Positions 31,903 to 40,695 of a stretch of DNA of 64,000 nt are shown here, one piece after another. The DNA lies in the NCBI RefSeq assembly GCF_007655005.1, contig NZ_SZVW01000001.1:1-64000 (forward strand). Direction: 5' to 3'. The position numbers and the translations under genes were made by a program. The number at the start of each line of letters is the position of its first letter. Position 1 is the first letter of the stretch. The DNA comes from Streptomyces tibetensis. Its GTDB lineage: Bacteria; Actinomycetota; Actinomycetes; Streptomycetales; Streptomycetaceae. Under the pieces are notes generated by a model. That model was not told where the DNA came from. It made no database searches and saw nothing but the letters and a program-made list of their open reading frames with translations.

Positions 31903-33495
31903 TCACGCCACGGCCAGCTCCCGACGTTCCGCCCTGCGTCGCGCGGCGGCCTGCGGATCGAGCGCCGGGACGGCGGCCAGCAACTGCCTGGTGTAGGGGT
32001 CGCGCGGCGACTCGTACACCTCCCCGACGGGCCCTTCCTCGACGACCCTGCCGCGCCGCATCACCGCGACCCGGTCGCTGACCTGGCGGACGACGGCCAG
32101 GTCGTGCGCGACGAAGACCAGCGCGAGCCCGAGTTCGCGCTGCAACTCCCCCAGCAGGTCGACCACGTGGGCCTGGGTGGTGACGTCGAGGGCCGAGACC
32201 GGCTCGTCGCAGACGATGACCCGTGGGTCGGCCGCGAGCGCCCGGGCGATGCCCACCCGCTGGCGCTGCCCGCCGCTGAACTCATGGGGATAACGGTCGT
32301 AATGCGCCGCTTCGAGCCCCACGCGCTCCAGCAGTTCGCCCACGCGCTCCCGGATGCGCCCCTCCTGCCGCTCACCTCGTGCGCGCAGCGGGTCGGCGAT
32401 GGACTCGCCCACGCTGCGGCGGGGGTTGAGGGAGGAGACCGGGTCCTGGAAGACCATCTGCACGGCCGGGTTCACCCCGGTGTGCGGACGGCCCTCGAAG
32501 GTCAGCGATCCCGCCGTCGGCTCCAGCAGCCCGACGAGCATGCGCCCGAGGGTCGTCTTGCCGCTGCCGCTCTCGCCGACGACCCCGAGGGTCTCGCCGC
32601 GGCGCAGAACCAGCGACACCTCGTCCACGGCCGTGACCGCCCGCTTTCCGCGCCCGAACTCGCGCCGGAGGCCGGTCGCCTCCAGGACGACCTCCTCGGG
32701 GGCCGTCGAGGCCTTCCGGGGCGCGTCCAGGCGGGGGACGGCGGCCAGCAGTTCCCGGGTGTACGGCTGGGTCGGTGCGCCCAGCACGCCGGCGACCGGG
32801 CCGTGTTCGACCGCCCGGCCGTGCCGCATCACCAGCACCTCGTCGACGCTCTCGGCGGCGACACCGACGTCGTGCGTGACGAGCAGCAGGCCCATGCCGG
32901 TCTCCTCGCGCAGCGTGTGCAGCAGGTCCAGGACCTGGGCCTGGACCGTCACGTCGAGGGCGGTCGTCGGCTCGTCGGCGATCAGCAGCCGGGGTTCGCA
33001 CGCGAGCGCCATGGCGATCAGGGCGCGCTGGCGCATGCCGCCGCTGAACTCGTGCGGCCGCGACCGGGACCGCCGGGCGGCGTCCGGGATGCCCACCCGG
33101 TCGAGGACCTCCACGGCACGCGCGCGTGCCGCCCGCCGGGACACGCGGGCGTGCACGCGGTACACCTCGGCGATCTGGTCGCCGATCGCGTAGTACGGGT
33201 CGAGGGAGGACAGCGGATCCTGGAACACCATGGCGGCCCGACCGCCGCGCAGCCTCCGCAGTTCCTCTTCGGAGGCGCGCTGCACGTCGGTGCCGGCCAC
33301 CTCGACCGTGCCCTCGACCCGCGCGCCGGTGCCGCGGTGCAGACCGAGCAGCGCGGACGCCACCGTCGACTTGCCGGAGCCGGACTCGCCGACCAGGGCG
33401 AGGGCGGCACCCTCCTCCAGACGGAAGGAGAGTCCGTCGACGGCACGCAGCGCGCCGAACTCCACGCGCAGGCCCGTCACGTCGACCAGGCTCAT
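31903..33495 (-). CDS. ABC transporter ATPase with two fused nucleotide-binding domains (DppD-DppF type)
   Basis: A 530-residue protein from ATG 33495, overlapping the permease stop (ATGA). Domain 1: Walker A LVGESGSGKSTV, Q-loop MVFQDPLSSLDPYY, signature FSGGMRQRALIA, Walker B LLIADEPTTALDV. Domain 2: VVGESGSGKTTLG, MVFQDPVSSLNPRR, FSGGQRQRVGIA, VIVCDEPVSALDV. Each ends in PYTRxLLAAVP, the peptide-importer (Dpp/Opp) C-terminal motif. It energises import through the two permeases encoded upstream. It is the last gene of the operon. Confidence 0.95.
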   Translation of the reverse strand: MSLVDVTGLRVEFGALRAVDGLSFRLEEGAALALVGESGSGKSTVASALLGLHRGTGARVEGTVEVAGTDVQRASEEELRRLRGGRAAMVFQDPLSSLDPYYAIGDQIAEVYRVHARVSRRAARARAVEVLDRVGIPDAARRSRSRPHEFSGGMRQRALIAMALACEPRLLIADEPTTALDVTVQAQVLDLLHTLREETGMGLLLVTHDVGVAAESVDEVLVMRHGRAVEHGPVAGVLGAPTQPYTRELLAAVPRLDAPRKASTAPEEVVLEATGLRREFGRGKRAVTAVDEVSLVLRRGETLGVVGESGSGKTTLGRMLVGLLEPTAGSLTFEGRPHTGVNPAVQMVFQDPVSSLNPRRSVGESIADPLRARGERQEGRIRERVGELLERVGLEAAHYDRYPHEFSGGQRQRVGIARALAADPRVIVCDEPVSALDVTTQAHVVDLLGELQRELGLALVFVAHDLAVVRQVSDRVAVMRRGRVVEEGPVGEVYESPRDPYTRQLLAAVPALDPQAAARRRAERRELAVA

Positions 33496-34490
33496 GTCAG
33501 CACCACCCGTCGGTCGGCCACCGCGTACAGGACGTCCGCGACGGCGTTGGCGAAGACCACGAAGAATCCGATGACCAGGACCATGCCGACCACGACCGGC
33601 AGGTCGACGACGTTGACGGCATGGACGAGTTCCTGTCCGATGCCGGGCAGGCCGAAGAGCGTCTCGGTGAGCACCGCGCCGCCGATCGCCGACCCGACGT
33701 TGGTGGCGTTCAGAGCGATGACCGGGGCGAACGCGCCGCGCAGCGCGTGCCGCCCGACGATCGACCGTTCGCCGACGCCGTACGCGCGGAAGGTGCGGAT
33801 GTGGTCCTCGGCCAGCGTCTCCAGCATCGAGGCCCGGGTCAGCCGGGCGAACGAAGCGGCCTCGATGAGGGCGAGCGACAACCAGGGCAGCACCAGGTTC
33901 CACGCCCACTGTTCGGGGTCGTCGCCGAGCGCCACGTACTGAGGGAAGGGCAGCAGTTGCAGCTCCCCGCAGACGACGATCATCAGGACCAGGCCGATGA
34001 CGAAGACCGGGGTGGCCGTGCCGGCGAGGGTGATGCCGGTCAGCACCCGCTCGGAGATCCGGCCGCGCCGCCAGGCGGAGAGCACACCGGTGCCGACGCC
34101 GAGGATCAGCCAGATGACCATCGCCCCGCCCACCAGGGACAGACTGACCGGGAGCTTGGCGAGGATCAGCTGCGTGACCTGCTGGTCGCTCTGGTACGAC
34201 AGGCCGAGGCAGGGAGCGGAGCAGTGCTGCACGGACGTGCCCGTCGAGTAGTCCTGCCCGGCGACGAGGCCTTGCAGGAAATGCCCGTACCGCACGAACA
34301 ACGGGTCGTCGAGGTTCAGTTGCCGGGCCACCTGGTGCACCTGTTCCGGGGAGCAGCGCGGACCGCAGGTGATCTGGGCGACGTTGCCGGGGGTGGCGTA
34401 GAAGACGACGTAGACGATCACCGAGATGGCGAACAGGGTGACGGCGGCGCCGACGGCGCGGCGCAGGACGAAGCCGGTGAGGCCGTTCAT
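33492..34490 (-). CDS. Peptide-type ABC permease (DppB-like)
   Basis: A 332-residue permease from ATG 34490, coupled by ATGA to the gene before and after it. It has the DppB/OppB layout: an N-terminal helix (FVLRRAVGAAVTLFAISVIV), a large outside loop holding several Cys (ITCGPRCSPEQ, QHCSAPCLG), then five helices. The EAA-type loop near RASMLETLAEDHIRTFRAYG contacts the ATPase. The extracellular Cys-containing loop is a feature of some actinobacterial members. Confidence 0.93.
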   Translation of the reverse strand: MNGLTGFVLRRAVGAAVTLFAISVIVYVVFYATPGNVAQITCGPRCSPEQVHQVARQLNLDDPLFVRYGHFLQGLVAGQDYSTGTSVQHCSAPCLGLSYQSDQQVTQLILAKLPVSLSLVGGAMVIWLILGVGTGVLSAWRRGRISERVLTGITLAGTATPVFVIGLVLMIVVCGELQLLPFPQYVALGDDPEQWAWNLVLPWLSLALIEAASFARLTRASMLETLAEDHIRTFRAYGVGERSIVGRHALRGAFAPVIALNATNVGSAIGGAVLTETLFGLPGIGQELVHAVNVVDLPVVVGMVLVIGFFVVFANAVADVLYAVADRRVVLT

Positions 34491-35497
34491 GCCGTGCCTC
34501 CCTCGTCCGCCTTGGACTCCCGCCTGCGTCCCGTCCCGACGCGCAGCCGGGAGGCCGCGCGCGGGTCGAGGGCGGTGCGGATCCCGTCGCCGAGGACCGT
34601 GAGGGCGAGCACCGTGACGAACAGGGCGCCCGCGGGCAGCAGCAGATACTGCGGGGCGGCCTGGTACCAGACGTCGGCGCTGGTGAGCATCTGGCCCCAG
34701 GAGGGCGTCGGCGGCTTCACACCCACGCCGAGGAAGGACAGCGCGGCCTCGACGGTGATGTTCATCGGGACGAGCAGCGCGGCGTATGTGATGACGGGCG
34801 CGGCGATCCCGGGCAGGAGCTCGCGGCGGGCGATGCTCCAGGTGCCCCAGCCGCTGAGCCGGGCGGCGGCGACGTGGTCGAGTTCCTTGAGGGTGAGCGT
34901 CTGCGCCCGCACGATCCGGGCGATGGTGCCCCAGCTGATCAGGCCGATGACGAGTGCGACGAGCACGGGCCGCGGGAAGCTCGACGGCACGATCGCGAGC
35001 AGCGCAAGCGACATGATCATGAGCGGCATGGCGACGATGACGTCCGTGAACCGGCTCAGCAGTTGATCAACCCATGGCTTCCCGAGTGCGGCCGCGACGC
35101 CCACGGTGATCCCGAGGGCTACCTGCACGACCGTCGCGGCCAGGGCGACGCCCAGGGACACGCGTGCGCCGTACACCAGCCGGGCGAACAGGTCCCGGCC
35201 GGTCTGCGGTTCGACGCCGAACCAGTGGTCGGCGCTCGTACCGCCGAGGGACCCGATGGGCACGCCGCCGCGCGCGGAGTCCACCAGGGAGGGGTGGTAG
35301 GTGGTCGGGTCCTGGCCTTCCAGGGCGGTGAGCAGCGGCGCGGCGAGCGCGACCAGGACGAGCAGCGCGACGAGGGCGGCCGCGACGAGGGCGGCGCGCT
35401 GCGTGCGCAGCCGCCGCCAGAACTGACGGGCCCCGGAGGCGGCCGGGACGATGGTGTCCGTCCCGGCCGCCTCGGTGGCGAGAAGTGCCTCACTCAC
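34487..35497 (-). CDS. Peptide-type ABC permease (DppC-like)
   Basis: A 336-residue permease from GTG 35497. The N-terminal tail is cytoplasmic, followed by a first helix (ALVAAALVALLVLVALAAPL) and the DppC-type domain DLFARLVYGARVSLGVALAA. The ATPase-contacting loop is RAQTLTLKELDHVAAARLSG, and AALSFLGVGVKPPTPSWGQM is characteristic of the DppC branch. It starts 5 bp after the binding-protein stop and overlaps the DppB-like gene by 4 bp. Confidence 0.93.
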   Translation of the reverse strand: MSEALLATEAAGTDTIVPAASGARQFWRRLRTQRAALVAAALVALLVLVALAAPLLTALEGQDPTTYHPSLVDSARGGVPIGSLGGTSADHWFGVEPQTGRDLFARLVYGARVSLGVALAATVVQVALGITVGVAAALGKPWVDQLLSRFTDVIVAMPLMIMSLALLAIVPSSFPRPVLVALVIGLISWGTIARIVRAQTLTLKELDHVAAARLSGWGTWSIARRELLPGIAAPVITYAALLVPMNITVEAALSFLGVGVKPPTPSWGQMLTSADVWYQAAPQYLLLPAGALFVTVLALTVLGDGIRTALDPRAASRLRVGTGRRRESKADEGGTA

Positions 35498-35501
35498 GGC
35501 G

Positions 35502-37220
35502 TCACTTCACCGCGACCTGGGAGATGTCCAGCACGCCGGTCCAGTCGCTGATCACGACGTTCCTGACGTCCTTGCCGACCAGTCGCTTGTAGACGGGGTG
35601 GAACAGGGGCACCGTCAGGGCCTGCTCACCGATCTTCTTGTCCAGTGCACCCCACCTCTTGGCGGCCTGGTCAAGATCCGTCAACTTGTTGATCGCGTCA
35701 ATCTCGGCATTGACCGACTTGTCGTTCAGCAGGCCCGTGTTGAAGTTCGCACCGTCCTTGACGATCTGCCGGCCGTCGAAGATCGGGGCGAGGAACGGCC
35801 CACCCGAGGGCCAGTCGGCGCCCCAGTGGGCGAGGAAGAAGCCGGGCTCGGACTTCACGTTGTGGATCTTGTCCGAGTAGTCGTTGTCCTCCAGCCCCTG
35901 CAGCTTGACCGTGATGCCGGCCTTCTTGAGCGCGTCCTGGACGGCGGTGGCGATCTCGGGGCTGGTCTCGAAGTCCTTGGCGTTGGAGTGCGTCAGCGTG
36001 ACGGTGAGGCCGTTCGCGTGACCGGCCTGCTTCAGCAGTTCCTCGGCCTTGGCCGGGTCACCGGCCTTGCCCGCCGGGAAGAGGTCGTACGGCGTGTAGC
36101 CGAAGGACTTCTGGGCCGGCAGGAAGGTGGTGGCGGGCTCGGCCAGCGCGGACCCGCCCGCGGCGTTCACCACGGACGACCGGTCGATGGCGTAGGAGAT
36201 GGCCTGCCGCACCTTGGGGTCGTCGAACGGCTTGACGGTCGGGTTGAACGCGATGTAGTCGGTGTAGCCGAAGTGCCCGGTGCCGACGCGGGAGGCAAGG
36301 TCCTTGTCTCCGGTGACCTTGGCCAGTTCGGCCGGGCCGAGGTTGGTGTCCGTGGTGACCGCGGCGGCGTCCGCGCCCTGGGACGCGGACAGCCGCTGAT
36401 TGATCACGGACGAGTCGAGCCCGGACCGCACGTCGATCTTGTCCGGGTAGGCCTTGCGTTCGGCGTCGGTCGCGGCGGACCAGTGCGGGTTGCGCTCCAA
36501 GGTCACCCGCTCACCGTCGTTCTCGTTCCGCACGACCCTGTACGGCCCGGAGGAGACCGGGTGCTCCTCGTACTTGGTGCCCGTGTCCTTGCTCTTCGGG
36601 ACGGGCGCGAACTGCGTCTGCGTGGCCAGGTACGGGAACTCGCCCTCGGGCTTGTTCAGGTGGAAGACGATGGTCCGCTCGTCCGGCGTCTCGATCGCGT
36701 CGAGGCCCCTCTTGTCCTTGTACGGGCCCTGGTAGTCGGCCGCGCCGACCAGCCAGTCCCGCAGGTAGGGGGCGCCGCCGGACAGCTCGGGGGCGAAGGA
36801 GCGCTCGATGCCGTACTTGATGTCGGCCGAGGTGATCGGGGTGCCGTCCTCGTACTTCAGGCCCTTCTTCAGGGTGTACGTCCACACGGTCGCGTTCTTG
36901 CTGGGACGCCCGGTGTCGGTGGCGAGGTCGGGCACGACCTTCGCTCCGGCGGCGCCGTTCTCGCGGTTGCGGGTGGTGAGCGTACGGAAGACCAGGGACG
37001 GGACGTTGCCGCCGCCGGAGGTGTAGAGGCGGGCCGGGTCGAAGTCCTGCTGCGGGTCGGCGTTCAGCACAGTGAGCGTGCCGCCCTTGTGAGGCGTGGA
37101 GTCACCGCCGGCGCCCTTGGCATCGTTGTCCTTCGGCCCGCAGGCGGCGGCACCCGCGGCCAAAACCAGGCTGACGGATGCCGCGGCCACGCGGCGCGCT
37201 GTGACGGACGGTTGGCGCAT
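35502..37220 (-). CDS. Peptide-type ABC transporter substrate-binding lipoprotein (SBP family 5)
   Basis: A 572-residue lipoprotein from ATG 37220; the signal ends LAAGAAAC (Cys27). The mature part opens GGTLTVLNADPQQDFDPARL, typical of SBP family 5 (DppA/OppA). ITSADIKYGIERSFAPELSG and GKAGDPAKAEELLKQAG are further family landmarks. The ligand is probably a peptide, or a nickel/opine-type compound; family alone does not decide. The leader before it encodes a Cys-Cys peptide and a terminator, pointing to control by cysteine or charged tRNA-Cys. It is the first gene of a four-gene importer operon. Confidence 0.92.
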   Translation of the reverse strand: MRQPSVTARRVAAASVSLVLAAGAAACGPKDNDAKGAGGDSTPHKGGTLTVLNADPQQDFDPARLYTSGGGNVPSLVFRTLTTRNRENGAAGAKVVPDLATDTGRPSKNATVWTYTLKKGLKYEDGTPITSADIKYGIERSFAPELSGGAPYLRDWLVGAADYQGPYKDKRGLDAIETPDERTIVFHLNKPEGEFPYLATQTQFAPVPKSKDTGTKYEEHPVSSGPYRVVRNENDGERVTLERNPHWSAATDAERKAYPDKIDVRSGLDSSVINQRLSASQGADAAAVTTDTNLGPAELAKVTGDKDLASRVGTGHFGYTDYIAFNPTVKPFDDPKVRQAISYAIDRSSVVNAAGGSALAEPATTFLPAQKSFGYTPYDLFPAGKAGDPAKAEELLKQAGHANGLTVTLTHSNAKDFETSPEIATAVQDALKKAGITVKLQGLEDNDYSDKIHNVKSEPGFFLAHWGADWPSGGPFLAPIFDGRQIVKDGANFNTGLLNDKSVNAEIDAINKLTDLDQAAKRWGALDKKIGEQALTVPLFHPVYKRLVGKDVRNVVISDWTGVLDISQVAVK

Positions 37221-37333
37221 CGGAATGACGACCTCTCGGAAAGGGGCCCCGGATCACGAGTTCTCGTATCGCGAGACGAAAAGACGAAGGGTGAGACGAA
37301 AGAAGACAGACGTCTGCCCGGCGCCGAGCCGTC

Positions 37334-37357
37334 GGAAAAACCGTGACGACGTCACGG
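37334..37357 (-). terminator. Intrinsic terminator in the leader of the peptide-ABC operon
   Basis: On the minus strand CCGTGAC-GTC-GTCACGG (7-bp stem, 3-base loop) is followed at once by TTTTTCC. It lies 33 bp after the leader-peptide stop and 114 bp before the binding-protein ATG, the right place for an attenuator. Confidence 0.75.
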
Positions 37358-37389
37358 GGAGGATGAGCGACGCGCGCCGGGGGCGGGCG

Positions 37390-37482
37390 TCAGCAACAGT
37401 GAATGTCGGCCACGCAGAGCGGGGTCACGCCGATGAGCGCCAGCTCGATGGCTGCGCGAACGGAGACGTGACGGGGCGACAT
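37390..37482 (-). CDS. Leader peptide ending Cys-Cys (30 aa), probably leaderless
   Basis: ATG 37482 to TGA 37390 encodes a 30-residue peptide beginning MSPRHVSVRAAIELALIGV and ending LCVADIHCC. The predicted -10 is only 7 bases before the ATG, so the transcript should start at the ATG itself. Actinobacterial operons for sulfur metabolism often carry leader peptides with Cys near the end, where a ribosome stalled for Cys-tRNA prevents termination. An intrinsic terminator follows 33 bp later. The peptide would sense cysteine for the importer operon; the mechanism is inferred from the layout. Confidence 0.75.
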   Translation of the reverse strand: MSPRHVSVRAAIELALIGVTPLCVADIHCC

Positions 37483-37489
37483 GCCCAGA

Positions 37490-37518
37490 AATATGAACGA
37501 ACTTTCCGAGCATGTCAA
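37490..37518 (-). promoter_or_regulatory. Sigma-HrdB-type promoter of the Cys-Cys leader and ABC operon
   Basis: TTGACA (37518-37513), a 17-bp spacer, and CATATT (37495-37490) on the minus strand. The -35 is a perfect match to consensus, rare in this GC-rich DNA. Start is predicted at or next to ATG 37482. Confidence 0.8.
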
Positions 37519-37550
37519 CGCGAGCCGCGCCACACCCCCTGAGGCCCCTG

Positions 37551-39161
37551 TCAACTCCCGGGGTAGGGCCAGGGGTTGGCGCGACAGTGGATGCCGTCAT
37601 GGTCGAGGAACTTCGTCTGCTGCTGCATGACCGGGGCCAGGTCCCCGTCCTTGTCGCAGGTGACGTGGTTGTGGCCGAGGCGGTGGCCGACCTCGTGGTT
37701 GATCAGCATCTGCCGGTAGGCGTGGATCTTGCTGTCGCCGTAGGTCTCCGAGCCCTGCGCCCACCGATAGGCGTTGATCATCACGCGCTCGGTCGCCGCC
37801 GAGTCGCAGGAGACGTTGTCCTCGGTGGTGTCCAGGCCCGATTTGGCACACCAGTCGGCGGTCGTGCCGGGGCTGGCGAGGGTGATCACGAAGTCGGGCT
37901 TGCCGGAGTAGATCCGCTCGAAGGTGCGCGCGCCGTTGTGGGCCCAGCTGCGCTGGTCGTTGAGCGTCTTGTGCACGGCCTCGGCGAACAGCGCGCCGTC
38001 GAGCCCGAGGCCCTGCTCCACGTCCACGCGGTAGGTGAACTTCTGTCCGGCACCCGGCGCCTTGGCGATACCGGCGACCGCGTCGAACCTCCCGGAGCCC
38101 TTGAGAGTGGGGCCGAGCGGATACGTCCTGCCCATCTTCTCGTCGTACGTCAGCAGCTTGGCCTGGGGAGCGGGCGCCCGGCCGTCCGCTCGGGACGCGG
38201 GGTCCCGGACGTCACGGGCCTGGTCGGTGGCGGACTGCGACTGCACGCCGGCTGCGCCGTGGTCGTCGGCGACCTGCCCGGCGACGATGACGGCCAGCAC
38301 GGTGGTGACGGCCGCGGCCGCGATGCCGGTGAAGGTTCGGCCCTTGCCGCCCCTGCCCGGCGCGGGCGTGCCGGTGGGCCCCGCGTCGTCATGACCGGAC
38401 CCGGAGTCGGCAGGGCTGCCGACACTCCAGTCCGTGACGGAGGCGTAGGCGTCCGCGGCATGCGCGGAGGCGGGCGTACGGGGCGCGAAAACGTCGTCCT
38501 CCTCGTCGACGAAGGCGTCGATGTAGTCCTGCCGCGGCCCGGGCACGGATGCCCGACGCTGCCGCGGTATGGGTACGCCGACACCGGCGGTCCCTCCGCC
38601 GGTACCCCTCGACTCACCCCAGCCGCCCCCGGCTTCGCGCTGCTCGGGATGCCCGCCGCGGGCTTGCGGGAAGCCGTGCGCGGGGGTGCCGTCCGGCAAC
38701 CGGGAAACGCCTTGCGCGTCAGTCCCGTGGGGCAACCGGGGAACACCCCTCGCCGCGCTCCCGTCGGCCCGCCTCGGAACGCCGAGCGACGGAGCACCCT
38801 CGGCAAGGCGGGGTACTCCGTGTACCGGCGTGCCGTCGGGCAGGCGTGGCATGCCCTGGGCCGGTGTGCCGTCGGGGTGCCAGCCATCGGGCAGGCGCGG
38901 CATCCCGTGCGGCGGGGTGCCGTGCGGCGGCGTTGCGTCCGGCGGCGCGGGCCTCGGCCCCGGCACCCTGCGCGAGCCCTGCGACGGCCCGCCACCCTGC
39001 GGTGCGCCGGGCGGCGCGGACCTGGCTCCCCGGTCGGTGTCCGGCGCCTGGCCCTGGGCCGGCCTCTGGCCCTGTGCGGCACCGGTCCGGCCGTCCCGTG
39101 CTGCGGTCGTGTCCGCGCTGTCGTCCCTGACGACCGGTCCGCGGCGGCTGTGGCGTCCCAC
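37551..39161 (-). CDS. DUF3152 membrane-anchored metalloprotease-like protein
   Basis: A 536-residue protein from GTG 39161, preceded by GAGGCG. The N-terminal ~240 residues are a low-complexity cytoplasmic region: a Pro/Gln/Gly part and then about seven degenerate copies of a unit like GVPRLPDGTPAHG. One membrane helix follows (TFTGIAAAAVTTVLAVIVAG). The outside domain (DUF3152) contains a zinc-protease signature MLINHEVGHRLGHNH and a C-terminal segment with Cys pairs (ADWCAKSGLD, NVSCDSA, VTCDKDGD, IHCRANPW). The HExxHxxxxxH-like motif suggests a metzincin-type fold, but proteolysis by this family is unproven. It begins 8 bp after the alpha/beta hydrolase gene, so the two are probably cotranscribed. 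Confidence 0.82.
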   Translation of the reverse strand: MGRHSRRGPVVRDDSADTTAARDGRTGAAQGQRPAQGQAPDTDRGARSAPPGAPQGGGPSQGSRRVPGPRPAPPDATPPHGTPPHGMPRLPDGWHPDGTPAQGMPRLPDGTPVHGVPRLAEGAPSLGVPRRADGSAARGVPRLPHGTDAQGVSRLPDGTPAHGFPQARGGHPEQREAGGGWGESRGTGGGTAGVGVPIPRQRRASVPGPRQDYIDAFVDEEDDVFAPRTPASAHAADAYASVTDWSVGSPADSGSGHDDAGPTGTPAPGRGGKGRTFTGIAAAAVTTVLAVIVAGQVADDHGAAGVQSQSATDQARDVRDPASRADGRAPAPQAKLLTYDEKMGRTYPLGPTLKGSGRFDAVAGIAKAPGAGQKFTYRVDVEQGLGLDGALFAEAVHKTLNDQRSWAHNGARTFERIYSGKPDFVITLASPGTTADWCAKSGLDTTEDNVSCDSAATERVMINAYRWAQGSETYGDSKIHAYRQMLINHEVGHRLGHNHVTCDKDGDLAPVMQQQTKFLDHDGIHCRANPWPYPGS

Positions 39162-39169
39162 GTCGCGCC

Positions 39170-40216
39170 TCAGCCCCCGATGCTCTCGTTGGTTCCTGCT
39201 CCCTCGCCGGCGGCGCCCCCGGCGTCCGTCCGGCCGGCCCGCGCCGCTTTCTGCGCGCCCAACTCGCCTGCGTCCGCGAGCAGTTCCCGAAACGACATGG
39301 CCACGGTCTCCGGGTACTCCATCATCGCCACATGGCCCGCATCGGGCAACGTCACCATCCGGGAGCCCCGGAAGGCCCGGGCCGCCTTGTGGGCCATGCG
39401 GAAGCCGACGAGCTGGTCGCGGCCGCCGTAGACGAGCAGGGTCGGCGCGAGGACTCGTTCCGCCTGACGCCACAGCCCCTGCTGGCCGCCCAGAGTGTAG
39501 GCGTTGACGATCCCGCGCGCGGAGCGCGCCATCGCGTCCCAGAAGTACGGCAGCCGCAGCCGCCGCTCCATCTCCTGCACGGCGTTGCGGAATCCTTCCG
39601 GCGTCACCCGCCCTGGGTCCCCGTAACACAGCGCCATCACGCCACGGACCCGCTGCTCCGCCGTCCACTGACGGGTGAGCCGGGTGAAGAGCAGGGCTAC
39701 ACCGGGCACCGCCAGCAGCCCCGTGGGCACGGCGGTGCGCTGCACTCGGATTTCCGGCAGAGCGGGCGACACAAGCGTCAGCGTACGGACCAAATCGGGT
39801 CGAACCGCGGCGACACGGGTGGCGATGGCGCCGCCGAGCGAGTTCCCGAACAGGTGCACGGGACCGCGCCCCGAGGCTTCGAGGTAGCGGATGACCGCGC
39901 GCGCGTGCCCCGTGACGGAGTAGTTGCCGTCGTCCGGTGGCGGGGAGTCGCCGAAACCGGGCAGGTCGAGGGCCTCGCCGTCGACGGAGTCGTCCAGCAG
40001 GGCCATCAGCGCCGACCAGTTCTGCGAGGAACCGCCGAGCCCGTGCACGAACAGGGCGGGAGGCAGCCCCTCGCGCGCCGGAGGCCTCGACCGCATCGTG
40101 AGCGTGACGCCGGGCAGCTCGACCGACCTCAGCCGCTCGCCCTCCGCGACCCGGACGGTCCCCACCTTGGGCAGCACATTGGCGGGCGGCACGAACGGCA
40201 GCTCGGTCGAAGACAT
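39170..40216 (-). CDS. Alpha/beta hydrolase
   Basis: A 348-residue protein from ATG 40216. The fold shows the oxyanion motif FVHGLGGSSQNW, the nucleophile LFGNSLGGAIATRVA, the acid VYGGRDQLVGF and the His DAGHVAMMEYPE. It lacks a signal peptide, so it is cytoplasmic. Substrate cannot be told from the sequence. It is immediately upstream of the DUF3152 gene on the same strand. Confidence 0.85.
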   Translation of the reverse strand: MSSTELPFVPPANVLPKVGTVRVAEGERLRSVELPGVTLTMRSRPPAREGLPPALFVHGLGGSSQNWSALMALLDDSVDGEALDLPGFGDSPPPDDGNYSVTGHARAVIRYLEASGRGPVHLFGNSLGGAIATRVAAVRPDLVRTLTLVSPALPEIRVQRTAVPTGLLAVPGVALLFTRLTRQWTAEQRVRGVMALCYGDPGRVTPEGFRNAVQEMERRLRLPYFWDAMARSARGIVNAYTLGGQQGLWRQAERVLAPTLLVYGGRDQLVGFRMAHKAARAFRGSRMVTLPDAGHVAMMEYPETVAMSFRELLADAGELGAQKAARAGRTDAGGAAGEGAGTNESIGG

Positions 40217-40225
40217 GCGGCAATG

Positions 40226-40357
40226 TTACGAGACGATCACGCAGTGGCTCATGTGTTCGCCTGTGTTCGCCGTCACAGGAATCGGGCAGTTGAGGACGCG
40301 GAAGAACAGGCACCCGGCCACGCGGGGCAGCAGTCGGCGGGCGCAGCACTGCGTCAC
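40226..40357 (-). CDS. Candidate Cys-rich small ORF upstream of the alpha/beta hydrolase
   Basis: GTG 40357 to TAA 40226 encodes 43 residues with five Cys, starting MTQCCARRLLPRVAGCLFF and ending HCVIVS. It ends 9 bp before the hydrolase ATG. No ribosome site is visible, which would fit leaderless translation from a promoter near 40375. The Cys content and position recall a leader peptide, but no terminator follows. It may be chance. Confidence 0.3.
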   Translation of the reverse strand: MTQCCARRLLPRVAGCLFFRVLNCPIPVTANTGEHMSHCVIVS

Positions 40358-40470
40358 GTCGCGGACGCGGATCGCATAGCGTCCGGATCGGGTGTCTCCT
40401 AGGCTCGTACAGAGGGCACCCGCGTGTAGCCCCTGCATTCCCAGGGACGTTCGTAGGAAGGGAGCCCAGC

Positions 40471-40695
40471 ATGGCCGTAGACCCCACCGACCCGGAGACG
40501 TTCGAGGTCGAGGATGCGCCGCAGGCGCAGGAGTTCGACGTCGAGGCACCCGAGGTCGACGCGGCCGAGCAGCAGGCGGACATCGCGCCGGACCGCGACG
40601 ACCCGCTGACCGGCGTCGACCCGGACCGCGCCAACGAGGCGGACCTGGTGGAGCAGGCCCGGATCGTCTCGCTCGACGAGGACGACTATCGGTGA
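40471..40695 (+). CDS. Small acidic protein
   Basis: A 74-residue protein from ATG 40471 behind an excellent ribosome site (GGAAGGGAG). About a third of the residues are Asp or Glu (for example DPETFEVEDAPQAQEFDVEA), and it ends SLDEDDYR. No domain is recognised. The strong ribosome site, codon use and acidic composition support a real gene; similar acidic miniproteins are common in Streptomyces. It is divergent from the hydrolase gene and 207 bp ahead of a TetR gene. Confidence 0.75.
   Translation: MAVDPTDPETFEVEDAPQAQEFDVEAPEVDAAEQQADIAPDRDDPLTGVDPDRANEADLVEQARIVSLDEDDYR

Noticed and set aside
37551..40634. Reading the DUF3152 frame as one 1027-residue protein
   Set aside because: The part upstream of GTG 39161 lies antisense in frame to the alpha/beta hydrolase gene, which has all catalytic motifs.
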